A DNA stretch of 64,000 bases, taken from positions 62,001-126,000 of the forward strand of contig NZ_CP179210.1 of the NCBI RefSeq assembly GCF_051201665.1, given 5' to 3'. Positions 54,927-62,037 of the stretch are shown piece by piece (the first letter of the stretch is position 1; the number at the start of each line of letters is the position of its first letter). A model generated the notes under the pieces. That model ran no database searches. It had not been told where the DNA came from and saw nothing but the letters and a program-made list of their open reading frames with translations. The stretch is from Psychrobium sp051201665. Its GTDB lineage: Bacteria > Pseudomonadota > Gammaproteobacteria > Enterobacterales > Psychrobiaceae. Made by a program: the position numbers and the translations under genes.

Positions 54927-55616
54927 TTAAAAAACTAACCACAAATACTTTAAACCTAACATTACTGCTACGGGAACAATTGTGAATATTGCTGTTTGCA
55001 GCCAATTAGTTTGAAATTGGCGATGAAATAAAAAACCACTCAAAAGTGCACCTATAAATAGAGACATATCGGTATTACTTAAAAATAGATACCATTTATC
55101 TAATGATTTGACAGGACCAAAAAAGTTATAAAATGATAGGATGTTAAATTCTGTGGACAATCGTTGGATAGGTGTTTCATATCCAGACATACTTACAATG
55201 GAATAAATAGCCACTAGTATGTAGGGGAATTTAATTATTAAAGCAAATAACGATAAATAAGCTTTTTTTACCTTCTCCAGTAAAAGCGAACCTACTAAAA
55301 GAGAAACAGAAATTAACGTGACCATTTCAAATAAGATTGATAAAATCTCAATCTGTGTCCAACGCCAAAAAAACAAGGGTGCGCTTAAATTTTGTACTGT
55401 TGCTTGCGAGATTTCTGAAATTTCATCTTCAGGTAAGCCACTGCCATCGTATAAATTCATTTCATTCCACAAGTGATCAGTGCTGTTATGATAGACATAA
55501 CTAAGTGACAGTTGAACAATAAACAGCAATAAAAATACTGACCACCAATGCTTGAAAGGGCCAAGACTCTCAATGAGGTTTGTATTTTTTTTATTATATT
55601 CAGTTTTGGTATTCAT
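54927..55616 (-). CDS. Polytopic membrane protein of the islet, function unknown (immunity candidate)
   Basis: A 229-residue integral membrane protein with about five hydrophobic segments (for example VFLLLFIVQLSLSYVY, LISVSLLVGSLLL, SLFIGALLSGFLF, TIVPVAVMLGLKYLWLVF) and one acidic periplasmic loop (GSGLPEDEISEIS). The overall look recalls Yip1-like proteins, but I cannot assign a family. It sits between the peptide genes and the exporter genes, the place where immunity or maturation proteins of peptide toxins are often encoded; that role is inference. Confidence 0.75.
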   Translation of the reverse strand: MNTKTEYNKKNTNLIESLGPFKHWWSVFLLLFIVQLSLSYVYHNSTDHLWNEMNLYDGSGLPEDEISEISQATVQNLSAPLFFWRWTQIEILSILFEMVTLISVSLLVGSLLLEKVKKAYLSLFALIIKFPYILVAIYSIVSMSGYETPIQRLSTEFNILSFYNFFGPVKSLDKWYLFLSNTDMSLFIGALLSGFLFHRQFQTNWLQTAIFTIVPVAVMLGLKYLWLVF

Positions 55617-55633
55617 AATCTTAGTCTCTGTTT

Positions 55634-55665
55634 AGTGAAGGTATTTTTTCCAAAATACCTTCACT
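55634..55665 (-). promoter_or_regulatory. Perfect 14-bp hairpin with GGAA loop between peptide and exporter genes
   Basis: On the minus strand AGTGAAGGTATTTT and AAAATACCTTCACT pair perfectly around GGAA, a GNRA-type tetraloop. It begins about 16 bases after the first peptide stop codon and ends 18 bp before the membrane-protein start. There is no T run after it, so a full terminator is unlikely. Such hairpins act as partial terminators or protect an upstream mRNA end, giving more peptide than exporter. Confidence 0.75.
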
Positions 55666-55681
55666 ATTTATAACAATAAGG

Positions 55682-55855
55682 TTAGCCCTCTACTGTGCCG
55701 CGACAACTAATATAAACCTTAGAACAACCAACTGCTGAACCACCATTGTTCTCACACGTTTCTTTGAGACTTTGACATTCAGCTTTCGGTAGAGCGACAA
55801 CGATGCTAGAGATAAACAGGCCAGCGATCACCACATATATTTTTCTAATTTTCAT
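55682..55855 (-). CDS. Small secreted four-cysteine peptide, copy 1
   Basis: A 57-residue ORF. Residues 1-21 form a Sec-type signal (MKIRKIYVVI start, V-V-A before the cut). The predicted mature peptide starts LPKAEC and has Cys27, Cys34, Cys44 and Cys51, spaced C-x6-C-x9-C-x6-C, ending CRGTVEG. It shares leader end, cysteine plan and the blocks ALPK-EC, T-C, AV-CS, Y--CRG with the peptide encoded 33 bp upstream, so the two are paralogs. AGGAAAGGAA precedes the ATG. Two disulfides are likely. A bacteriocin/toxin-like or signalling role is inferred from context; no homolog is recognised. Confidence 0.82.
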   Translation of the reverse strand: MKIRKIYVVIAGLFISSIVVALPKAECQSLKETCENNGGSAVGCSKVYISCRGTVEG

Positions 55856-55888
55856 TTCTATTCCTTTCCTTAATGATTAGATGACAGA

Positions 55889-56059
55889 TTACTTCTTGCC
55901 TCGGCAAGTTACATAGTCATTGCTGCAAGACACTGCATCACCTTCAACTAGACATTTAGTTAATTTTGATTTGCACTCCGACTTAGGCAACGCACTAACA
56001 CCGCCGACAACCCCGACTGAAAACAGTACAGCTAGCACTGAAACTTTCAAAACTTTCAT
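55889..56059 (-). CDS. Small secreted four-cysteine peptide, copy 2
   Basis: A 56-residue ORF. Residues 1-23 are a signal peptide ending GGVSA; the predicted mature peptide of 33 residues begins LPKSEC and carries Cys29, Cys36, Cys45 and Cys52 (C-x6-C-x8-C-x6-C), ending CRGKK. The ribosome site AAGGAG is 6 bp before the ATG, the best in the islet, suggesting high expression. It is the first peptide gene after a 183-bp AT-rich gap that probably holds the promoter. Lysine-rich and net basic, unlike copy 1. Confidence 0.83.
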   Translation of the reverse strand: MKVLKVSVLAVLFSVGVVGGVSALPKSECKSKLTKCLVEGDAVSCSNDYVTCRGKK

Positions 56060-56108
56060 ATGATCTCCTTATTAACTTAATTCTCTTGACTAAAATTGTC
56101 GCAAATAA

Positions 56109-56138
56109 ACTATATCAATGGAAACTAAGAGCCAACAA
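56109..56138 (-). promoter_or_regulatory. Possible promoter of the peptide genes
   Basis: On the minus strand TTGTTG and TATAGT are 18 bp apart, about 50 bp before the copy-2 start codon. The -10 is good and the -35 poor; alternatives exist in this very AT-rich gap. Confidence 0.35.
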
Positions 56139-56242
56139 TAAATTGTTTTATAATTCAATATTTTAATTTAATTTTGTTGGTTTTTTAAGCATGAGGATTT
56201 TGATAAAGACAGCTATTTTCTAGATCTGTTCGAATAAAGGCA

Positions 56243-56563
56243 TTAAACAATCAGGTTGAGCTCTCTGAGTTTTATTTCGACGTCAATTTGAGAAAAACCG
56301 CGGATTAAATTATTATCAATTAAAATTAAAGGATAGCTGTCGCCCTTAAGTTCATTAAATAGTTGCAACCCTTTAATGTCTTTTTCGACGTCGTATTCAA
56401 TGTAATTTATATTTTTTAGATTGAAGTAATTTTTTAATCTTTGACAGACAGGGCACCAATCCGTTGTAAATATGATAACAGGTGATTCAGAAGTGATACC
56501 GAACTTGCTGTAGTTGCCAATGGTAACCATAGGCTCGTCAAATGAAGACTTAACGATTGGCAC
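56243..56563 (-). CDS. Glutaredoxin-like thiol oxidoreductase
   Basis: About 106 residues from a GTG start with GGAG 9 bp upstream. The thioredoxin/glutaredoxin fold shows VIIFTTDWCPVCQRLKNYF (CPVC active site), an IEYDVEKD strand, the cis-proline YPLILID and a GF turn. The frame upstream of the GTG is open only to a TTG at 56581. A separate 26-residue hydrophobic ORF (56550-56630) overlaps it in another frame and would supply an export signal if the two were read as one. In this islet it is well placed to form disulfides in the four-cysteine peptides, provided it reaches the periplasm. Confidence 0.8.
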   Translation of the reverse strand: MPIVKSSFDEPMVTIGNYSKFGITSESPVIIFTTDWCPVCQRLKNYFNLKNINYIEYDVEKDIKGLQLFNELKGDSYPLILIDNNLIRGFSQIDVEIKLRELNLIV

Positions 56564-56630
56564 GTATAGACACTCCAGCAAGTGTTACCACACAAAGAAG
56601 AAGTATATTAACGAACAGCTCTTTTAGCAT
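56550..56630 (-). CDS. Hydrophobic 26-residue mini-ORF before the glutaredoxin-like gene
   Basis: MLKELFVNILLLCVVTLAGV reads like a signal anchor; the ORF then ends SIRANR and stop. AAGGA precedes its ATG at 56630. The last 14 bp overlap the glutaredoxin-like ORF, which lies one base later in phase. Either it is a leader that couples translation, or the two are one exported protein broken by a frameshift or joined by frameshifting. Confidence 0.5.
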   Translation of the reverse strand: MLKELFVNILLLCVVTLAGVSIRANR

Positions 56631-56881
56631 TATAAAATCCTTTTATTTTTCGGCTAATCGATTTATATCAAAGACAGATGATCTATAAAATTTACATGAT
56701 ATTCAATTGCTTTAAATCTTATTCATCTTTCGCCCGTAATCTATCACTAATAAATAGGTAGTACAATAAGAAGTTATTGGAGGTGTAAGGGCAGCATGCA
56801 CTCATTCCATTTTAATCCCAGAAATTGCTTTGGAAGAAAAATAAACCTCAAAGGTTTTCTTATAAAGTTACACGAGGTTGT

Positions 56882-57070
56882 ATGTTTGGATCTTCAGTCG
56901 AAGTAATGCATGCAGACGGAGTTAATCATTGTAAATATTCCAAAGAGAACTCGCCAAAGAATAATATTGATTATCTATTACTTGAATTACGCCGTGCATT
57001 CTATAAAGCCAATTCGGTAAAGGTTTCTTATAACTACATGGCATATCCAGAATCTAACAGAATCGACTGA
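56882..57070 (+). CDS. Small hypothetical ORF, only plus-strand frame of the islet
   Basis: A 62-residue frame from ATG at 56882, with GAGG 5 bp upstream; the frame is open back to 56816. The sequence (MFGSSVEVMHADGVNHCKYS, then LLELRRAFYKANSVKV) resembles nothing I know. It could be a real gene, or a remnant. Confidence 0.35.
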   Translation: MFGSSVEVMHADGVNHCKYSKENSPKNNIDYLLLELRRAFYKANSVKVSYNYMAYPESNRID

Positions 57071-57126
57071 TCTGCAGACGCTTATGATAATAAATATTTT
57101 TCTAAAATTAATGAATTTCGAGATTA

Positions 57127-57814
57127 TTAATTATCAAACTGATATTCCCTAATCAGCGCCAAGAAGTCATCGCCAAACTTTTCTAATTTACGCTCACCAA
57201 CACCATTTACGCGTAACAATTCGTAAGGTGTTTGCGGTTGCTGCTCGGCCATTTCTGCAAGGCTGGCATCGTTAAAGACGACATAAGGTGGTACACCTTG
57301 CGCGTCGGCGATGGTTTTACGTAGGGTGCGCAGTTTAGCGAATAACACCTCGTCATAATCGTAATCATCTTTGCGACTACGGCCTTTGGCGCTACTTGAA
57401 CTCTTGCTAATAGCTTGCAGACGTGGCACGGCAAGTTCTATGACTTTTTCGCCTTTTAGCGCACTGCGGGCTTCTGGGTTTAATACCAAAATTGAACTGC
57501 GGGTGATGTCTTGGCGTAAATACCCTAAGTGAATAAGTTGGCGGAAGATACTGAGCCAATATTCAGCACTGTGTTCAACACCGATGCCGTAGGTGGTTAA
57601 TTTGTCGTGACCGTACTCTAAAACTCGTTGATTCTTAGAGCCGCGCAGCACATCAATGACATAGGCGACACCAAAATTTTGTTGCACGCGATACACACAA
57701 GAGAGCGCTTTTTGCGCGACGACTGTGCCATCAAAATGTTGTGGTGGGTCTAAGCAGATATCGCAGTTGCCACATTTACTCGAGCCGTATTCGCCAAAAT
57801 AATGAAGCAATACT
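57127..57814 (-). repeat. Direct repeat of the recQ 3' end, intact-gene copy
   Basis: Matches 51054-51741 at constant offset. Differences cluster in four patches (near the stop codon, around 57474-57500, 57640-57710, and two near the inner end), separated by long identical stretches, which points to gene conversion or crossover between the copies. The repeat ends precisely at the recQ stop codon on one side and at AGTATTG within the VLLHYF codons on the other. Confidence 0.93.
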
Positions 57815-58944
57815 TGTCGGCGACAGGTTTGTGCTTCTGCAAAAGCGGCCATCGCATTAAGTTTTTGATGTTCAACTTGCTGCTGCGCCGGGTTATTGCC
57901 TTGTTCTATTAAGAAACGTACACGGCCTGTATCGCTTGGATCGTAAAGCATCACGGCTTCTGCTGCCATGCCGTCACGACCAGCACGACCAGTTTCTTGA
58001 TAATACGATTCTATATTCTTAGGAATATTGTAATGGATAACAAAGCGCACATCAGGCTTGTCGATACCCATGCCAAAGGCAACAGTCGCAACCACAATAT
58101 CTGTATCACCGCGAATAAAACTCTCTTGCACGCTCATGCGTTCGCTGTGTTCCATACCGCCGTGATAGCCAAGTACGCTAAAGTTTTGTTGTTGCAGTTT
58201 AAAGGCCGTTTCTTCTACTTGTTTTCGGGTGGTGCAATAGATAATGCCAGAGTTATTATTTTGGGTTTTAAGATATTGCAGTAGTTGAGTAAACGGTTTG
58301 AACTTTTCATACAGGGTGTAACGAATATTAGGGCGATCAAAGCTGGCTTGATGATAAAACGGGTCGTTTAAATTAAGGCGTGACGAGATTTCTTGGCGTG
58401 TTGCATCATCGGCAGTCGCCGTTAAAGCCATAATAGGCGGTGTAGGCAATACTGATTTTATTTGCCCAAGACTGGCATATTCAGGTCTAAAATCATGTCC
58501 CCATTGTGAGATACAATGCGCTTCATCAATCGCAATTAAAGAAATATGCAGTTGTTGAATTCGCTCTAAAAAGTTAGGTTGTAAAATTCGTTCTGGCGCG
58601 ACATAAATGAGCTTTATCTCACCATATTGCATTGCGTTGAGCACCTGCATGCTTTCTTCGCGTGTTTGACTCGAATTTAAATATGCAGCAGCAACGCCAT
58701 TAGCTTGTAAGGTATCAACTTGGTCTTTCATTAATGAAATGAGTGGTGACACAACAATGGTTAAGCCAGACATCAATAACGCTGGAATTTGGAAACAAAG
58801 AGATTTGCCGCCGCCGGTTGGCATAATGACTAAAGAATCACGGTGATTCAATGCCTGTTCAATAATATCTAATTGTCCCGTGCGAAATTCACTGTAACCA
58901 AATACTTGGCTCAGAACCTGTTGGGGAGTAGGAGGCTGCTGCAC
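57127..58944 (-). CDS. recQ: ATP-dependent DNA helicase RecQ
   Basis: A complete 605-residue 3'-5' helicase. Helicase core: VIMPTGGGKSLCFQIPAL, SPLISLMKDQVD, IDEAHCISQWGHDFRPEY, ALTATAD, YCTTRKQVEE, TVAFGMGIDKPDVRFVIHYN, and ESYYQETGRAGRDG. Then the zinc-binding cysteines (CRRQVLLHYF...CGNCDIC), winged helix and a C-terminal HRDC domain. The last 688 bp (57127-57814) are duplicated at 51054-51741; so this gene is probably a chimera of host 5' part and an islet-borne 3' end. It is divergent from yigI, as near recQ in E. coli. Confidence 0.96.
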   Translation of the reverse strand: MQQPPTPQQVLSQVFGYSEFRTGQLDIIEQALNHRDSLVIMPTGGGKSLCFQIPALLMSGLTIVVSPLISLMKDQVDTLQANGVAAAYLNSSQTREESMQVLNAMQYGEIKLIYVAPERILQPNFLERIQQLHISLIAIDEAHCISQWGHDFRPEYASLGQIKSVLPTPPIMALTATADDATRQEISSRLNLNDPFYHQASFDRPNIRYTLYEKFKPFTQLLQYLKTQNNNSGIIYCTTRKQVEETAFKLQQQNFSVLGYHGGMEHSERMSVQESFIRGDTDIVVATVAFGMGIDKPDVRFVIHYNIPKNIESYYQETGRAGRDGMAAEAVMLYDPSDTGRVRFLIEQGNNPAQQQVEHQKLNAMAAFAEAQTCRRQVLLHYFGEYGSSKCGNCDICLDPPQHFDGTVVAQKALSCVYRVQQNFGVAYVIDVLRGSKNQRVLEYGHDKLTTYGIGVEHSAEYWLSIFRQLIHLGYLRQDITRSSILVLNPEARSALKGEKVIELAVPRLQAISKSSSSAKGRSRKDDYDYDEVLFAKLRTLRKTIADAQGVPPYVVFNDASLAEMAEQQPQTPYELLRVNGVGERKLEKFGDDFLALIREYQFDN

Positions 58945-59078
58945 GTTATCTCTTTTTTATTGCTGAGGTATCAGAGCCTGTAGTGTAATCGAGTATCGAT
59001 GGCTTGTCTTATTAAAATGCTTGTTTAAATTGAATGTATTACTTATTCTGTGGTTTGATTAATCAAAGAGAAAACATC

Positions 59079-59546
59079 ATGGGTAAACAACTAAACGCTC
59101 AAACATTAAGGAAGATGCTTAAGGATATTTTTGAGCTACAGATGCCATTTCATCAATTAATTGGTCTTGAAATTCCATGTTATGAAAACAATAAAATCGA
59201 GTTGAAAATAGCGATGAAACCCGAGCTAGTCGGTAACATTATGCATGGTATTCTTCACGGCGGTGTTACCGCTAGTTTGTTGGATGTTGCTGGTGGCATG
59301 ATTGTGTTTTCAGATGTCTTAGAAAACATGGAAGACTTAAGTGAAGAAGCGGTCACCAAGCGTTTACAAAACTTAGGCACTATCGATTTACGTATTGATT
59401 ATTTACGTCCAGGTCGCGGCAAAGAGTTCACAGCGACAGCAACGGTGATTAGAACAGGCAATAAAGTCGCTGTTGCACGCATGGAATTACATAACGAGCA
59501 GGGCGATCACATCGCATTTGGTACAGGCACCTATATGGTGGGATAA
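59079..59546 (+). CDS. yigI: YigI-like hotdog thioesterase (PaaI family)
   Basis: A 155-residue hotdog-fold protein: LVGNIMHGILHGGVTASLLD (the HGG motif), TIDLRIDYLRPGRGKEFTATA and the C-terminal FGTGTYMVG. YigI-type thioesterases hydrolyse medium/long acyl-CoAs. The open frame begins at 59034, but ATG at 59079 with AGAGA upstream is preferred. Placement next to recQ matches E. coli. Confidence 0.9.
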   Translation: MGKQLNAQTLRKMLKDIFELQMPFHQLIGLEIPCYENNKIELKIAMKPELVGNIMHGILHGGVTASLLDVAGGMIVFSDVLENMEDLSEEAVTKRLQNLGTIDLRIDYLRPGRGKEFTATATVIRTGNKVAVARMELHNEQGDHIAFGTGTYMVG

Positions 59547-59584
59547 TTCAACTATACTTAATATTTTATGATGCGAGCTCCTTC

Positions 59585-60334
59585 ATGTATTCCAAAATAC
59601 TTAAGTATATTGTTATTTTATTTTGCTTTTATTGTGGCTCGTTATTAGCAAAACCTATCACCGTTGTGACGGAATATTTACCCCCTTTCCAAATAAAAAA
59701 AGAAGACGGTTCACTTAGCGGTTATTCTACTGCGGTGGTGAATCGTTTATTTGAATTAACAGATTTGCGTTCAACTGTGTATGTATTGCCTTGGGCACGT
59801 GCTTTTTTGATGGCAAAAAAAGAGCCCAATGTTTTGATTTATTCAATGTTCAGGACTAAAGAGCGTGAGTCCCAATTCCAATGGGTCGGAAATCTTCAGA
59901 CTCAACATTTTTACTTATGGGGCCTAAAGAAAAACTTTAGCCAGCCACTGGTATCACTTGAAGAAGCCAAGGCATACCGAATTTCCACCTCTAAGGGTTA
60001 TAGCGCTGATTACTTTTTGAAAGCAAATGGCTTTACGAATGTGTCGTTGACGTCTAGATACACCCAAAACGTCGGAATGCTGTTCAAAGAACGGGTAGAT
60101 ATTATTTCTGGACCTGCGTTATTACTCAAATATATGGTGGCAGATCTCGGTTATGATGCCACTAAATTGCAACGACTACATGAAGTTAAAGAACTGAATA
60201 AAGACATGTCGATTGCTTTTAGTAAGGACACTGATCCCAAATTAGTGAGGCGTTTCAAAATAGCCTTTAACTATTTGGAAAAAACTGGCGAGTTAGACAA
60301 CATAAAACGCCAGTGGGGAATTACAAAGTACTAG
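59585..60334 (+). CDS. Periplasmic solute-binding protein (SBP_bac_3 family)
   Basis: A 249-residue exported protein. Signal peptide to about residue 22 (ending SLLA), then a type 3 solute-binding domain: ITVVTEYLPPFQIKKEDGSL, GYSTAVVNRLFE, WARAFLMAKKEPNVLIYSMF and TGELDNIKRQWG. No transporter genes are adjacent, so it may be an orphan binding protein or sensor-type domain. Convergent with hutG-like. Confidence 0.88.
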   Translation: MYSKILKYIVILFCFYCGSLLAKPITVVTEYLPPFQIKKEDGSLSGYSTAVVNRLFELTDLRSTVYVLPWARAFLMAKKEPNVLIYSMFRTKERESQFQWVGNLQTQHFYLWGLKKNFSQPLVSLEEAKAYRISTSKGYSADYFLKANGFTNVSLTSRYTQNVGMLFKERVDIISGPALLLKYMVADLGYDATKLQRLHEVKELNKDMSIAFSKDTDPKLVRRFKIAFNYLEKTGELDNIKRQWGITKY

Positions 60335-60340
60335 AATCTG

Positions 60341-61396
60341 TTACTCACCAATATCTTGTTTTGATTGAATAAATGAAGAGACTAGCGCCGCTAATCCTTG
60401 GCCTACATCGCTTACCCCAGCATCAAATCCTGAAGGATGTTGGCAAGGTGCCCCTTCTGCTAGATGCAGGTAGCAAGATTGTGGTAACTGAGCGATAGTG
60501 TGGACATAGAATTGGGCGTCACTTACATCAACACCCACGTTAGTATAGGCGCTTGCTGGCATGAAGGAAATTGCATCAACGTCTAATTCAATGCCAACAG
60601 GTGCATGGCTGTCATTAAGGTAACAGCATGCATCTTCAAGGGCTTGTTCAAATGACACTTCACGTCGAACATAAATTTGCTGATAGCTAACATAGGGGAA
60701 GTGATGCTTGTTGAGACTGTTAATATTGGCTGCTGAATTTTTTAACTCGTGCATTCCGAGTGAAAAGTAATGACTAAGTAAGTTTTCATTAGCAGCATAG
60801 CTAAAACCATTTCCGCTATGACGTCCTTCAATATTTCTAAAGTCTGTGTGTGGATCTAGATTAACAGCAGCCATTGGTTGTTCTTTCGCTTGGCTCATTC
60901 CTTTGAGAATACCATAGGCGTTGTTGTGGCCACCACCGATGATTATAGGAATTAAATCAAGCGACGCTATGGCTTTGATGATTTTGCTCACTCGTTCATC
61001 AAGCTGGCTAACAAGTTCGCGGATAGTGTTTAATCCGCTGGTTGTCGCTAGATCTAAGTCATTGCTCAATCTTTGCAAATCGTCAGTGATAATATGACCT
61101 AATAGGCCAATTTCATTGCTGCGAATAAAGTTATTTTGTTGTAAGTTCAAAAAGCGTGATAAAAACGCCTGCCAACCTTCTGTACTACCGCCTCGTCCTA
61201 AATTTGCACGGGGGCCTATATCTTCAGGAATACCTAGTAATATAAACTTTGCACCTTTACGTTTGAAAGTTTCTAATACAACTTCAAGAGTATCTGATTC
61301 CGCTAATAGTAGTTGTTGGCCAATCTTGAGTTCGTTTTCACGATGGCTAATTAGTGGCGTGATTGAACTAGCGGTTGAGAATTGAATTTGTGTCAT
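60341..61396 (-). CDS. hutG: Formimidoylglutamase-like arginase-family hydrolase
   Basis: A 351-residue ureohydrolase. Metal ligands: GGGHNNAYG, NLDPHTDFR (D-x-H-x-D) and ELDVDAIS. The segment GIPEDIGPRANLGRGGS with a following GW is typical of formimidoylglutamase (HutG), which makes glutamate and formamide in histidine breakdown. No other hut gene is adjacent, so another amidine substrate is possible. ATG at 61396 is chosen over an upstream TTG at 61441. Confidence 0.8.
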   Translation of the reverse strand: MTQIQFSTASSITPLISHRENELKIGQQLLLAESDTLEVVLETFKRKGAKFILLGIPEDIGPRANLGRGGSTEGWQAFLSRFLNLQQNNFIRSNEIGLLGHIITDDLQRLSNDLDLATTSGLNTIRELVSQLDERVSKIIKAIASLDLIPIIIGGGHNNAYGILKGMSQAKEQPMAAVNLDPHTDFRNIEGRHSGNGFSYAANENLLSHYFSLGMHELKNSAANINSLNKHHFPYVSYQQIYVRREVSFEQALEDACCYLNDSHAPVGIELDVDAISFMPASAYTNVGVDVSDAQFYVHTIAQLPQSCYLHLAEGAPCQHPSGFDAGVSDVGQGLAALVSSFIQSKQDIGE

Positions 61397-61473
61397 AGTG
61401 GGCGCAATTAGAGTAAATAAACGAAACGCTTTATAACACAATTGGCGTGTTATAAAGCGATAAAGATGGGTAA

Positions 61474-61959
61474 TTATTCGATATCTAAAGGATCTGGCGA
61501 TAAGATAACGCCAGTAGAGTCGGCATAAACATGATCTTCAGGTAAAAAGGTAACGCCGCCAAAATTGACGGGCATGTCTGTTTCACCATCTTGACTATCA
61601 TTGGCCAAAACCGGAATTGATGCCAATGCTTGGATACCAAGATCTAGTTCGTCAATTAAATCCACTTCACGAATACAACCATAAACAATGACACCTTCCC
61701 AGCCGTTGTCTAAAGCAAGTTCGGCCAATTCAAAATCAACGAGTGCTCTTCGTAGTGAGCCGCCGCCATCAATGACTAATACTTTGCCTGCACCACTTTG
61801 GGTCAATGCTTCGCGAATGAGGCCATAGGCTTCGTGACATTTAATGGTAACTACTTCACCACCAAATGAATTTCGACCACCAAAATTGGCAAACATTGGC
61901 TCTACTACATCGACGCTGTCTAAGTACATGTCGCATAATTCAGAAGTATTGTATTGCAT
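61474..61959 (-). CDS. rraA: Ribonuclease E activity regulator RraA
   Basis: A 161-residue protein: SELCDMYLDSVDVVEPMFAN, FGGRNSFGGEVVTIKC and VLVIDGGGSLRRALVDFELA with the conserved GG-x-SLR. RraA binds RNase E and slows mRNA decay; relatives act as aldolase-fold dimers. It is followed by the hutG-like gene with about 77 bp between the genes. Confidence 0.94.
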   Translation of the reverse strand: MQYNTSELCDMYLDSVDVVEPMFANFGGRNSFGGEVVTIKCHEAYGLIREALTQSGAGKVLVIDGGGSLRRALVDFELAELALDNGWEGVIVYGCIREVDLIDELDLGIQALASIPVLANDSQDGETDMPVNFGGVTFLPEDHVYADSTGVILSPDPLDIE

Positions 61960-62037
61960 GGTCAGATCCCATTAGCTAAGAGTTATTTAGATAGTAGCTC
62001 ATGACACTATCAATGCCAAGATGAGACCGTTGCCAAC

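Larger units (their letters stand above)
51742..57126. mobile_element. Accessory islet inserted at recQ, bounded by a 688-bp direct duplication
   Basis: About 5.4 kb lying between two copies of the recQ 3' end in the same orientation (51054-51741 and 57127-57814; offset 6073 bp). Content: MacAB-like exporter, polytopic membrane protein, two small cysteine-rich peptide genes, glutaredoxin-like gene, a mini-ORF and one small plus-strand ORF. It is visibly richer in A and T than its flanks. No integrase, transposase or plasmid gene is present, so arrival by homologous recombination of DNA carrying a foreign recQ 3' end, or by a lost helper element, is inferred. Confidence 0.8.

Noticed and set aside
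56060..56242. CCAACAA/TTGTTGG repeat in the gap before the peptide genes as a terminator of the glutaredoxin-like gene
   Set aside because: On the minus strand it lacks a T run and its 7-bp arms are far apart; the gap is more simply an AT-rich promoter region.
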